Below are positions 44,035 through 52,385 of a stretch of DNA of 64,000 nt, one piece after another; the stretch's first letter is position 1, and each line of letters starts with the position of its first letter. The notes beneath the pieces were generated by a model. The model saw nothing but the letters and a program-made list of their open reading frames with translations. It was not told the origin of the DNA and did no database searches. Location: NCBI GenBank assembly GCA_937926785.1, contig CALBBQ010000008.1, positions 1 through 64,000 on the forward strand, written 5' to 3'. This DNA comes from an uncultured Bacteroidales bacterium (GTDB lineage Bacteria > Bacteroidota > Bacteroidia > Bacteroidales > Tenuifilaceae). A program made the translations under genes and the position numbers.

Positions 44035-45735
44035 CTATTTTATAAAAAATCTTACCGTTTCAACCCGGCTGTTGCCAAGTTCGTCAGTTGCAGTGATGGT
44101 TAGCTCATTCATACCCTGGCTGAAGCTGGCGATTGGAGTTGAGTAGTTTTGGATTTTTGTTCCGTTCAATGAATATTGAATGGAGTTACGAGCTGAGAGG
44201 TTGTCCGATTCGCTGAGGTACAACCTTACGTTCGACGGATAAACGGGTACAGTTTGGTTGTCGAAAACCATCTGGCCAATTGGTGTTACGCTAAAGTGCC
44301 AGTATATTTCGGGTGCCACATTATCAACTGCAACCTCAAAGTTCAGGAAGTTGAGGTTCTCCACATTGTCGTATGCGGTACATTTGAACGAGTAGTAACC
44401 GTAATCTTTTAGAGTGAATGGTTCAAAGTACCGGGTGGGTTGGTTTTGGTTAAGTACGTATTCAATGCGGTTTAACCCGGCTTCCTTGTCGGTAGCGCGT
44501 AATTCTATTTTAGTAGTTGGGCCAATCCATAATGTATCGCGCAGCTTAAGTTGAGGGCCTATGAGCCTGTAACTCATATCCGGACCTGTGATATCGATGG
44601 TAGGCATGGTAAACGATTGGGCATTGGCATCGGATTGGCTTCGGTTATTTACCCTGTCAATGGCATAGGTTTTTAGCTTTACGGTTCCAAGAATATCGGA
44701 CAGCAGAACGGGTTTCTCGTATGGTTTAAACTCGCCGTTGTTGAGTGAGTAGTAAATTTCCTTAACTCCGGCTTTATTATCAACAGCTACAATTTTTAAC
44801 CGGCTTCGGCCAGAGGAGAATTCACGGGTTCCTACCATGTAGGAATTTCCTTCAATCTCTTCAACAACTAGAGGAGGGGTTTTATCGATGAAGAAGGTGT
44901 ATGATTGGGCTTTTTCAACATTTCCGGCTTTATCGGTAGCATACCAGGCAAGGGTATGGTAGCCTTCCTTAATCGATGCGGTCTGCAGGGGCTGGCTGTA
45001 CCTTAACCAGTTACCCGATGAGTCGAGCATGTAATGGATGGCTTCAACCCCAAAACGGTCGGTGGAGGAGAGGGTAAGAGCCGCCCTGCCCGAAAGTATA
45101 TCTTCGTACCTATCACCTTTAATGGTGAGTTCGGTTACGGGCGGTGTTGCATCAACAATTAGCTTGCGGTAAACTTCGGGTTCACGATTCCCAAGGTTAT
45201 CGGTAGCGTAAACCCTGATTTCATACTCGCCATCCTGGGTAAGATTTAAGGGTTGAGTGTATTCGGTGAACTCCGAACCATTAACTGAGTAGTAAATTTT
45301 ATCAGTTCCCGATGCCTCATCGGCAGCGCTAAGCTCTACAATAGCCCCTCCTCTGATAATCACAGCATCCTTTAGCTGAAGTACATTTATGTTTTTGGGA
45401 ATTACTGAAGTTTGTGGAGGTAAACCATCGGCAAACAGCTCGAACCTGATTTTTCGTCCTTGATATAAGTCCATGTGGGTCATGAGCTGGGGCCCAGTTC
45501 CATTCCATGCTAAGGATTGGTTACTTTTGCTGGCATCGCGGAGCAAAACGGCATCGGTTCCGTTGGGCTTAGTTCCCATGTAGAGGTGTACAGGAACTTG
45601 TGGTGAAACGAATAGTTTTCCCGTTGAATCAATGTAAAACGCTTTTGGGCTCTGTTCTTGCCCAAGTAGGCTCAGGTTGACAAAAATGGCCAGTGGTATA
45701 GCAACAAGTACAAATCTCTTCATTTCAAACAGCAT
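44035..45735 (-). CDS. Secreted protein with five OmpL47-like repeats
   Basis: 566 residues with a signal peptide (Met5 at 45723 is an alternative start). After an N-terminal domain of about 110 residues, five repeats of about 85-95 residues follow, each with the pattern IxYSLNxxxxxxYxxP, then a YATDxxGN-like turn and, in the first repeats, DxTPP linkers. Examples are KIYYSVNGSEFTEYTQP, EIYYSLNNGEFKPYEKP and SIQYSLNGTKIQNYSTP. This is the OmpL47/Ig-like bacterial repeat type, seen in surface and adhesion proteins. The N-terminal domain is a paralogue of that in the adjacent OmpA-like protein, so the two probably assemble together or share a partner. Its frame overlaps the ompA-like stop by one base. 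Confidence 0.82.
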   Translation of the reverse strand: MLFEMKRFVLVAIPLAIFVNLSLLGQEQSPKAFYIDSTGKLFVSPQVPVHLYMGTKPNGTDAVLLRDASKSNQSLAWNGTGPQLMTHMDLYQGRKIRFELFADGLPPQTSVIPKNINVLQLKDAVIIRGGAIVELSAADEASGTDKIYYSVNGSEFTEYTQPLNLTQDGEYEIRVYATDNLGNREPEVYRKLIVDATPPVTELTIKGDRYEDILSGRAALTLSSTDRFGVEAIHYMLDSSGNWLRYSQPLQTASIKEGYHTLAWYATDKAGNVEKAQSYTFFIDKTPPLVVEEIEGNSYMVGTREFSSGRSRLKIVAVDNKAGVKEIYYSLNNGEFKPYEKPVLLSDILGTVKLKTYAIDRVNNRSQSDANAQSFTMPTIDITGPDMSYRLIGPQLKLRDTLWIGPTTKIELRATDKEAGLNRIEYVLNQNQPTRYFEPFTLKDYGYYSFKCTAYDNVENLNFLNFEVAVDNVAPEIYWHFSVTPIGQMVFDNQTVPVYPSNVRLYLSESDNLSARNSIQYSLNGTKIQNYSTPIASFSQGMNELTITATDELGNSRVETVRFFIK

Positions 45736-46673
45736 TAGGGTTTTTGTTTGGGCAGGTAGAACCGAAACTCAACCCGGCGGTTCTCACGATGTCGGTTTTC
45801 CGGACAGTTCACTCCTTTAACACATTCGTTAACCGGCTTTGAGTCGCCAAAGCCTTTGGCTTTAAGTCGGACTGATGAAATCCCTTTCGATACAAGGTAT
45901 CCAACAACAGCTTGAGCTCTTTTCTGAGAAAGTTCCAGGTTGTAGTCGCTCAACCCGCGGGTGTCAGCATGGGCGTTTATCTCAACGTAAAGCTCCGGAT
46001 AGTTTTTTAGGATGTCAACTATTTCCTTAAGATTTTCAATGGAGTTCCCGGTAATTCTGGCGCTGGCAGTTTCAAAGTAAATGTTGTCTATCTTAAACGT
46101 TACATCCGGGGCTGCCACAACCCTATAGCTAACGGTGTCACCAATGTTTCCAACATTGTCGATTCCAAAAATTTTGATGATGTATTCTCCGGTTCGTTCA
46201 ACAGTGAATCCTTCGTTGGCTGTAGTAAAGGGTAAATCGTCAATGGAGTAGAATGTTTGTTGAACTCCCGATTTAGTGTCGATGGCGTTTACTGCAAAGG
46301 TAGCCCTGCTCTCCACATAAATCCGGTTCATGTGGTTGAAAAGCAGTCCCGATGAAACCTTAAGGCTCGATTTGGGGCCAACCCCATCGGCCCATATCAG
46401 ATATCTTACTTTTTCCCCTTTGCTTTCGTAAACAAGGTAATGCTTGCCATCGCCATCAAAATACATGGGGTTGGCAGCCTTGTCGGTGCTGGGAATCATT
46501 ACTTTCTGGTTTGGCTGGTTCTCGGGGCTAATGAAGAAGTATACCGGCGAATCGGCTTTCACAAAAACTTCGCCTCTGTCATTAACATATATGTTATCTT
46601 GTTGCGCATTTTGTGCTGATGCGGGGAGACAGAAAAACGGAATGGCAAAGAGTATAAGCTGATGTTTTTTCAT
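45735..46673 (-). CDS. OmpA-family protein with an OmpL47-like N-terminal half
   Basis: 312 residues. Signal peptide cut near ASAQ. Residues about 25-115 form the domain shared with the next gene (IYVNDRGEVFVKADSPVYFF, LIWADGVGPKSSLKVS), then one repeat (QQTFYSIDDLPF, IKIFGIDNVGN), and a C-terminal OmpA peptidoglycan-binding domain: FKIDNIYFETASARI, INAHADTRGLSDYNLELSQK, RAQAVVGYLVSKGI, ENRRVEFRF. It thus links a surface-type domain to the wall. There is no beta-barrel domain. It has its own promoter at 46691-46698 and is followed directly by the five-repeat protein. Confidence 0.88.
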   Translation of the reverse strand: MKKHQLILFAIPFFCLPASAQNAQQDNIYVNDRGEVFVKADSPVYFFISPENQPNQKVMIPSTDKAANPMYFDGDGKHYLVYESKGEKVRYLIWADGVGPKSSLKVSSGLLFNHMNRIYVESRATFAVNAIDTKSGVQQTFYSIDDLPFTTANEGFTVERTGEYIIKIFGIDNVGNIGDTVSYRVVAAPDVTFKIDNIYFETASARITGNSIENLKEIVDILKNYPELYVEINAHADTRGLSDYNLELSQKRAQAVVGYLVSKGISSVRLKAKGFGDSKPVNECVKGVNCPENRHRENRRVEFRFYLPKQKP

Positions 46674-46690
46674 TTCATAGTATCTTAATA

Positions 46691-46698
46691 CAAATATA
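46691..46698 (-). promoter_or_regulatory. -7 promoter element of the ompA-like gene
   Basis: Minus-strand TATATTTG, 17 bases before the ATG. Confidence 0.5.
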
Positions 46699-46724
46699 AA
46701 AATTTTAGCAAAACCATGAATATT

Positions 46725-48617
46725 TTAGGTTGTGACAATGGGTTTTGGGGTTAATCGCATCCCAATTACCAGCACATCGTCAACCTGCCCGAAACCATTG
46801 GCTTTCCAATCTTCGAAGGTTGATTCAAGCTTTTCCTGCTGCATGATCATGGGCTGTTGGTGTATTTCTAGGAGCAGATTTCTGAACCGCTGTGAGGTGA
46901 ACTTTAGTCCCTCCGGGCCACCAAACTGATCGATATACCCATCGGAGTAAAGGTAAAAGCATGTGGGGGAATCAATGGTGATGGTATGCAGGGTAAACTC
47001 GCGCTTGGCCTCTTTCTGTAACCCACCAATGGGAACGGGGTCGCCTTTTATCATGTGGCATTCGTTATTGGCGATGTACACTACAGGGTTTTTTGCCCCG
47101 GCAAACTCGATGGTTTTCCCATCCCCTTTTACATGTAGGAGTGCCATATCCATTCCGTCGCGGCTGTCGTTATTCTCTTGCTTTAGCAGATGCCGCACCT
47201 GCATGTGCAACTCGTTTAGGATTAGGTTAGGTTGAACAACCCCGCTACGCACGATAACATCGAGCAGGTTTAACCCAATCATCGACATAAAGGCACCCGG
47301 AACTCCATGACCGGTGCAGTCCACTGCTGCAATCAGGAAGCCCCACTCATTGTGCGAAACGTTGGGTAAGTTTATGATGTACCTGTTTTGTTGAGACATG
47401 GCGATACCTTGCCCGGCGTATGCACTGAACCAGAAAAAATCGCCGCTAACCGTTTCGCGGGGCCGAAACATGATGAACGAATCGGGTATGGTGTTCACCA
47501 GTTGTTCGTATGATGGAAGTAGGGCTTGCTGTATGCGTTGAGCGTAGTTAATGCTGCTTGTAATATCTCGGTTTTGCTTTTCAATTTGCTGCAATGCAAC
47601 CAAAAGTTCCTGGCTTTTGGCTTCCACCATGGCCTTTTGTTGCGCAAGCAGCTCATTTGAACGCTTCTTTTGTATATAGTAATGGGTGATTAGTCCCAGC
47701 ATACCAAGGGTTGCTGCAAATATTACAATGAATATGTTGCGGACAAGCAGCTGGTTCTTAATCTTTGCTTGGCTCAATGCTTTCTCCTTGTTCAGCAGGT
47801 CAATCTGTAGCTGTTGCTCACGGGTTAGCTCTTCAATTCGGGAGAGGCTATCGGAAACAGTTTCCAGCGCTTTCTGTTTTTCGCTAAGCACCTGTTCGGT
47901 TAGCTCTTTCTCCGTTTTAATGGCTTGTAGCTCACCCTTGGCTTGCTCCACTATTTCTTGAACTTGAGCTTCCTTTTTGAGCTGCTCTTCGCGTTGAATT
48001 TTTCTGGTAAATGCGGTGTATAGGGAAAAGTACTCAGCCGATTTGTCCGAGTTACCTAGTGCCTCATGAATTTCGGCAAGAATGGAGTAGGTGTTCCTAA
48101 GGAGTTTTGGGTCGTTTATCTCGAGAGCGATGGTGCTTGCCTGCTGGGCGTAGTCAAGCGCTTTATCCGGTTTATCCAGCTCTTTGTAGGCGCTGGCAAT
48201 ATTAATCAGGGTTGATGCAATTTCAGGTTTATTCTTCTGATTTCGAACTATGGCTAAACTTTTCTCAAAGCATCCTATAGCCTCGGTGTATTTTTCAAGG
48301 TCTACGTTCAGCATACCCAGGTTGGTGTAAATAACCTTCTGGGCATTCAGGTTTCCAAGCCTTTCGGCAACCGATGCCGCTTTTAGGAAGGTTTCTTTAG
48401 CCTCGGTAGGTTTGCCATTTACCCAGTAGGTAGTAGCGGTTTTTGTGTAGATTGATAGGGCTGAATTCAAGTCGCCGTTGTTTTCCAGCTCTTTGGCTTT
48501 GGCAAGGTTCTCCTGTAGCTCCTTGCTGGTTAACGATGTTCCAGTTTGAGCAAGCAGCTTTTTTGGGAAAGGGGTTATTACTAATAATAAGGCCAGCAAT
48601 GTCAATTTGTAGCGCAT
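46725..48617 (-). CDS. TPR - SpoIIE-type PP2C phosphatase
   Basis: 630 residues. A signal peptide, then about five TPR repeats in residues 30-215 (YTNLGMLNVDLEKYTEAIGC, LINIASAYKELDKPDKALDY), a coiled coil, one TM at about 305-327 (IFAATLGMLGLITHYY), a second coiled coil, and a SpoIIE/PP2C phosphatase domain from about 365 to the end with the metal-binding SGDFFWFS, AAVDCTGHGVPGAFMSM and YSDGYIDQFGG. The TPRs are periplasmic and the phosphatase cytoplasmic by this layout. The upstream gene, four bases away, encodes a SiaC-like protein, the probable substrate in a partner-switching system. Confidence 0.9.
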   Translation of the reverse strand: MRYKLTLLALLLVITPFPKKLLAQTGTSLTSKELQENLAKAKELENNGDLNSALSIYTKTATTYWVNGKPTEAKETFLKAASVAERLGNLNAQKVIYTNLGMLNVDLEKYTEAIGCFEKSLAIVRNQKNKPEIASTLINIASAYKELDKPDKALDYAQQASTIALEINDPKLLRNTYSILAEIHEALGNSDKSAEYFSLYTAFTRKIQREEQLKKEAQVQEIVEQAKGELQAIKTEKELTEQVLSEKQKALETVSDSLSRIEELTREQQLQIDLLNKEKALSQAKIKNQLLVRNIFIVIFAATLGMLGLITHYYIQKKRSNELLAQQKAMVEAKSQELLVALQQIEKQNRDITSSINYAQRIQQALLPSYEQLVNTIPDSFIMFRPRETVSGDFFWFSAYAGQGIAMSQQNRYIINLPNVSHNEWGFLIAAVDCTGHGVPGAFMSMIGLNLLDVIVRSGVVQPNLILNELHMQVRHLLKQENNDSRDGMDMALLHVKGDGKTIEFAGAKNPVVYIANNECHMIKGDPVPIGGLQKEAKREFTLHTITIDSPTCFYLYSDGYIDQFGGPEGLKFTSQRFRNLLLEIHQQPMIMQQEKLESTFEDWKANGFGQVDDVLVIGMRLTPKPIVTT

Positions 48618-48621
48618 AGGA

Positions 48622-48999
48622 TCACTGTTCTAAAATGAAATTTACCTTAAGGCTGGTCATGTGGGCAAATTCTACACCCTCATCAATCATGTCCTGATCA
48701 TCGTCGCGGTGGTACCAGTTTAGTTCAACTTCGAAACCCTTAGCAGGTAGCTGCTCAAAATATCCTACAATGTCGAGTAGTTTTTTTGATGATGATGTGT
48801 TAAGATATTCCAACTTGAGGTTGATTATGGTTTTGGGTTTTGGGGCCGAAACATATGCCAGAACATACTTTTCTAATGGTTTGTAGAACTCGATAGCATC
48901 TTCGGGCAGCGATTTTCCCGCTACTTCAAAGTAACCCTTTTCGCCATCGGCAACAACCTTTGGCGAGTCAATCCTTTTTTCTATTTTTAGGATATCCAT
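48622..48999 (-). CDS. SiaC-family phosphoprotein (DUF1987)
   Basis: A 125-residue cytoplasmic protein. In Pseudomonas, SiaC is phosphorylated on one Thr by the kinase SiaB, dephosphorylated by the PP2C enzyme SiaA, and in its free form activates the diguanylate cyclase SiaD. The family block FEVAGKSLPEDAIEFYKPLE and the core EYLNTSSSKKLL are present; the NTSSSK motif puts Thr68 at the phosphorylation site. It precedes the TPR-PP2C gene by four bases, which fits a SiaC/SiaA pair. No SiaB-type kinase or GGDEF gene is in the window. The output here is unknown. Confidence 0.88.
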   Translation of the reverse strand: MDILKIEKRIDSPKVVADGEKGYFEVAGKSLPEDAIEFYKPLEKYVLAYVSAPKPKTIINLKLEYLNTSSSKKLLDIVGYFEQLPAKGFEVELNWYHRDDDQDMIDEGVEFAHMTSLKVNFILEQ

Positions 49000-49071
49000 A
49001 CCGCAAGCGTTTATTTGTTCTTAAACGGATAATGTATTTATTTGTTCCAGCATTTTTGACCGAAAAACGGG

Positions 49072-50586
49072 CTATGCACGGTAGTAGAGGCTTGCCTCAG
49101 GGCCAAGCGGTAAGCCGAGTAGTATCCATAAAATAATGAGCAGGGTCCAAGCTATAAAGAATACTAAGGTGTAAGGTATCATTGTGGCAATTATGGTTCC
49201 GATTCCTGCCTTCTCGTCGTATTTTTGGAAGTACACAATGATAAGCGCAAAGAAACTCATCATGGGCGAAATGATATTTGTAATGCTATCTCCTATGCGG
49301 AATACCGCTTGCGACAGCTCGGGCGAGTAGCCCAGAAGCATGAAAATTGGAATGAAAACCGGTCCCATGATTGCCCATTTTGCCGATGCGCTACCCATAA
49401 AAAGGTTGATGAAACCAGAGAATACAATAAAAAGAATAACCAAAGGGATCAGTCCCATGTTGACACTTTGAAGTAGGGTGGCACCCTTAATTGCTATCAG
49501 CAAACCCAGGTTGCTCCATCGGAACCATGCAACGAATTGTGCAGCAAAGAACACCAACACCAAAAACGCTACCATACTCTTAAAACTGCTGTTCATGCCC
49601 TTGAAAATATCGTCGTGCTTCTTAAATGTGCCGGCAAGGTAACCGTAAGCAATACCCATGGTGGAGGCCATCAGGAATAGCACGGCAATGAAACCTTTCA
49701 GGAGGGGTGAGTGCAGCACGGTATTGTCGGGCCCACGAAGCAGTCCATTTTCAGGTACCAGCCCAATTATGAATAAAACCAACCATGCCAGGAACACACC
49801 TAAAGCTCCCTTAAGGCCTCTGATTTCAGAGGGTTTTATCTGTTCAATCTTTTCGGGCTCTATATTGCCTGTGTACTTACCCAAACGGGGTTCAATCCAT
49901 TTGTGCGTAACCCATGTGGCTGCAAAGGCGATAATAATGGTGGAAACAGCCATAAAGTAGTAGTTTGCCGTTGGCATTACATAGTAGTTTGGATCAATAA
50001 TTCTTGCTGCTTCTGTCGAAAGTCCGGCCAACAGCGGATCGATGGTGCCAATCAAAAGATTTGCACTGAAACCGCCGCTAACACCGGCAAAAGCCGCTGA
50101 GATGCCTGCTACAGGGTGCCTATCCAGAGTATGGAATATTACTCCGGCCAAAGGGATAATCAGAATATAGCCCAAATCCGATGCCATGTTCGATAGGATA
50201 CCTGTCAGCACAATCATAAAAGTGATCCACTTTTGAGGGGCTTTCAGGAGTAACTCGTTAATGGCAGTTTTAATTAACCCGCTACTTTCAGCAACGCCTA
50301 ACCCAAGCATGGCTACCATCACTATGCCTAATGGAGCAAAACCTGTGTAGTTATCCACCATCTGGAGCAAAATGCGATGCAGCCCCTCCTTTGAAAAGAG
50401 GTTTACTACTCTTACCATTTCACCATTTGCCGGGTTGACTCCATGCCAGTTCAGGTGGTAACCTATAAACGATAATGCAATGGTTATCAACCCAAACAAC
50501 CCAAATAGTGCCGCAGGGTGGGGGAGGGCATTCCCAGCTACTTCGATACCTTTTAAAAGTCTATCGCTAAACGTCCTTTTCTTCAT
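49072..50586 (-). CDS. AbgT-family transporter
   Basis: A 504-residue inner-membrane protein with about ten TM helices and hairpins. AbgT proteins import p-aminobenzoyl-glutamate in E. coli; others export sulfonamides. Landmarks: the start IEVAGNALPHPAALFGLFGL, a hairpin with LGLGVAESSGLIKTA, GVSGGFSANLLIGTIDPLLAG and the late INLFMGSASAKWAIMGPVFI with IGDSITNIISPMM. Which substrate it carries cannot be told. It may share a transcript with the siaC-like gene, since only 72 bases without a terminator separate them. Confidence 0.92.
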   Translation of the reverse strand: MKKRTFSDRLLKGIEVAGNALPHPAALFGLFGLITIALSFIGYHLNWHGVNPANGEMVRVVNLFSKEGLHRILLQMVDNYTGFAPLGIVMVAMLGLGVAESSGLIKTAINELLLKAPQKWITFMIVLTGILSNMASDLGYILIIPLAGVIFHTLDRHPVAGISAAFAGVSGGFSANLLIGTIDPLLAGLSTEAARIIDPNYYVMPTANYYFMAVSTIIIAFAATWVTHKWIEPRLGKYTGNIEPEKIEQIKPSEIRGLKGALGVFLAWLVLFIIGLVPENGLLRGPDNTVLHSPLLKGFIAVLFLMASTMGIAYGYLAGTFKKHDDIFKGMNSSFKSMVAFLVLVFFAAQFVAWFRWSNLGLLIAIKGATLLQSVNMGLIPLVILFIVFSGFINLFMGSASAKWAIMGPVFIPIFMLLGYSPELSQAVFRIGDSITNIISPMMSFFALIIVYFQKYDEKAGIGTIIATMIPYTLVFFIAWTLLIILWILLGLPLGPEASLYYRA

Positions 50587-50609
50587 ATCTTTAGTGTGAA
50601 GGTGATGCT

Positions 50610-50617
50610 CAAAACTA
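50610..50617 (-). promoter_or_regulatory. -7 promoter element of the abgT-like gene
   Basis: Minus-strand TAGTTTTG, 23 bases before the ATG. Confidence 0.5.
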
Positions 50618-50686
50618 AATTATTTTGGTTATCCAGCAAAGGGTATTGTTGCTTTAAGGTGATATATTTTAATCGGCCTAACTAAA

Positions 50687-50713
50687 TTGCATGAATTTTG
50701 TTTTATATGTTTG
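50687..50713 (+). promoter_or_regulatory. Promoter of the thioredoxin-family gene
   Basis: -33 TTG (50687-50689), 16-base gap, -7 TATGTTTG (50706-50713), 15 bases before the ATG at 50729. Confidence 0.55.
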
Positions 50714-50728
50714 TGAAAATTTTCGGGT

Positions 50729-51289
50729 ATGGTAAACAGATTATTCATCAACTTGCCCTTGCTACTCTTATTGGTGGGTGCAATAGGAATTCAAAATAGT
50801 TCTGCCCAGCAGGCTGTTAGGGTAAAATGGATTGGCATTGAGGAGGCTTTTACTCTTAACAAGACTCAGCCTCGCAAAATATTCATTGATGTTTATACGG
50901 ACTGGTGTGGATGGTGTAAGAAGATGGATGAGAACACTTTTTCAAATCCGGTTATAGCGTCCAGTTTGGCAAGCAGGTTTCATGCAGTGAAGTTTAATGC
51001 CGAGGGGCGAGAGGAGATTACCTACAAGGGACAGGTTTTTAAAAATAAGGGGCAAGGGCAAAGAACACCCCACGATTTTGCAGTAGCCCTACTTCAGGGT
51101 CGGTTATCGTATCCCAGTATAGTATTCATGGACGAGGATAATAACCTGATAACCTTTATAGCAGGGTATTTGACTCCTGAGCAGCTGGAGCCCATTCTGG
51201 CCTTCATTGAAAGCAATGCCTATAAAACCCAAAAATGGGAAGATTTCAGGGCAAAATTCGTAAGCAAGCTAAATGCCGCATCCCATTAA
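50729..51289 (+). CDS. Secreted thioredoxin-family protein (WCGWC)
   Basis: 186 residues with a signal peptide (cut near SSAQQ) and a thioredoxin fold. The active site DVYTDWCGWCKKMDENTF has both cysteines, unlike the two other thioredoxin-like lipoproteins of the window. The cis-Pro is in SYPSIVFMDEDNN. The short variant belongs with the DUF255-like/periplasmic thioredoxin group that is common in Bacteroidota. It may reduce or isomerise disulfides in the periplasm. It is convergent with the DUF4831 gene, one base apart. Confidence 0.9.
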   Translation: MVNRLFINLPLLLLLVGAIGIQNSSAQQAVRVKWIGIEEAFTLNKTQPRKIFIDVYTDWCGWCKKMDENTFSNPVIASSLASRFHAVKFNAEGREEITYKGQVFKNKGQGQRTPHDFAVALLQGRLSYPSIVFMDEDNNLITFIAGYLTPEQLEPILAFIESNAYKTQKWEDFRAKFVSKLNAASH

Positions 51290-51290
51290 C

Positions 51291-52385
51291 CTACTTACCA
51301 GGGTAGTTTGTTGGTAGCTGCGTGAGAATACCGTACTGGTAAATACTTACCCTTTTCACAGCAAGTTGTTGCTTGCCGTCATTAATACGAACATTGGTGT
51401 TGACGGGTATTCGGTAGTAGAACCTATCAAGTTTCGCCTTTTCAGCGAATGTTTCAATTTTAGTTTTTGTCGCATCAAAGCCTTCGGGATATTCCGGCTG
51501 ATCTAGTTCAATAATGATGGGCCTACCCGATAAATCGTTGGGTTGTAGTATGCCCTTACTATCGGAGAATCGGAAAAGTATTGAGCTCTCTCCATCGGCA
51601 TTTGAAGGCACGTAGCTAAAACTTTGGATGTAACGGTAGGTGTACCTTTTCCCTATAAATAGCGACAGGTATTCGTCCTCGAGTCGCTGTATTTCTTTGA
51701 GGATAACCTGTAGTGCATCGCCACTGAAGGGATGATCCACTTCGGGTGTAAGAAAGTCGAGGCGTTTCTTTCGGAGGTTGAAGATGAAATCGGAGGCCTC
51801 TTTTGCTTTCTCTTCCAAATTGCGCTCCACGGTAAGGGTCCGTTGGATGGGAACCCTAACGTAAACGCTATCGCGCAGCGTGCGTCCATAAAAAGTGCTG
51901 CTCTCCTCGGTAATGAAAGGGCTCATCGATATATCCTTGAATGGTACTTCGTGGGACTTTTGCTCCTGTGGCATGGTAAAAGTTTTACCTGTAGTACTTT
52001 GGGTAATCGGAAGAATAAGCCCTTCATGGGTTAGGCTGAGGTAGTTACCATAGCCCTTGGCAGCTGGGTAAACAGCAAAAACGGCTTTTGGATCAGCTTC
52101 GGAGGCTATTTCGAAATCAATTTTATCAATTGTAAATTCAACCTTTTCACTTGTGCTCACACCCTCAATGCCTAAATATTTTTTTGCATAGGCTGCATAG
52201 GGCCCTGGTATGTACTGACTCTGAATGCATGAAACGTTTACATGAATTATGGTTCGTGGAAGGGAATAGAATACATTGGTTTCATTCGAGCGATCATTGT
52301 CAACGGGGCTAACCCGAATGGATTTGTTGTTGCATGCAGTAAGAGCAGCGGCTAACAATAGTAAGGTTAGAATTCTAATCTTCAT
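51291..52385 (-). CDS. DUF4831 family lipoprotein
   Basis: 364 residues. The start MKIRILTLLLLAAALTACNN has a perfect lipobox (LTAC). The mature part begins NVFYSLPRTIIHVNVSC and continues with IPGPYAAYAKKYLGI, typical of DUF4831, a Bacteroidota family of unknown function. The frame is open to 52457, but the signal peptide fixes the start at 52385, which overlaps the end of the NAD(P)HX repair gene by 11 bases. The two genes are therefore probably co-transcribed. Confidence 0.85.
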   Translation of the reverse strand: MKIRILTLLLLAAALTACNNKSIRVSPVDNDRSNETNVFYSLPRTIIHVNVSCIQSQYIPGPYAAYAKKYLGIEGVSTSEKVEFTIDKIDFEIASEADPKAVFAVYPAAKGYGNYLSLTHEGLILPITQSTTGKTFTMPQEQKSHEVPFKDISMSPFITEESSTFYGRTLRDSVYVRVPIQRTLTVERNLEEKAKEASDFIFNLRKKRLDFLTPEVDHPFSGDALQVILKEIQRLEDEYLSLFIGKRYTYRYIQSFSYVPSNADGESSILFRFSDSKGILQPNDLSGRPIIIELDQPEYPEGFDATKTKIETFAEKAKLDRFYYRIPVNTNVRINDGKQQLAVKRVSIYQYGILTQLPTNYPGK

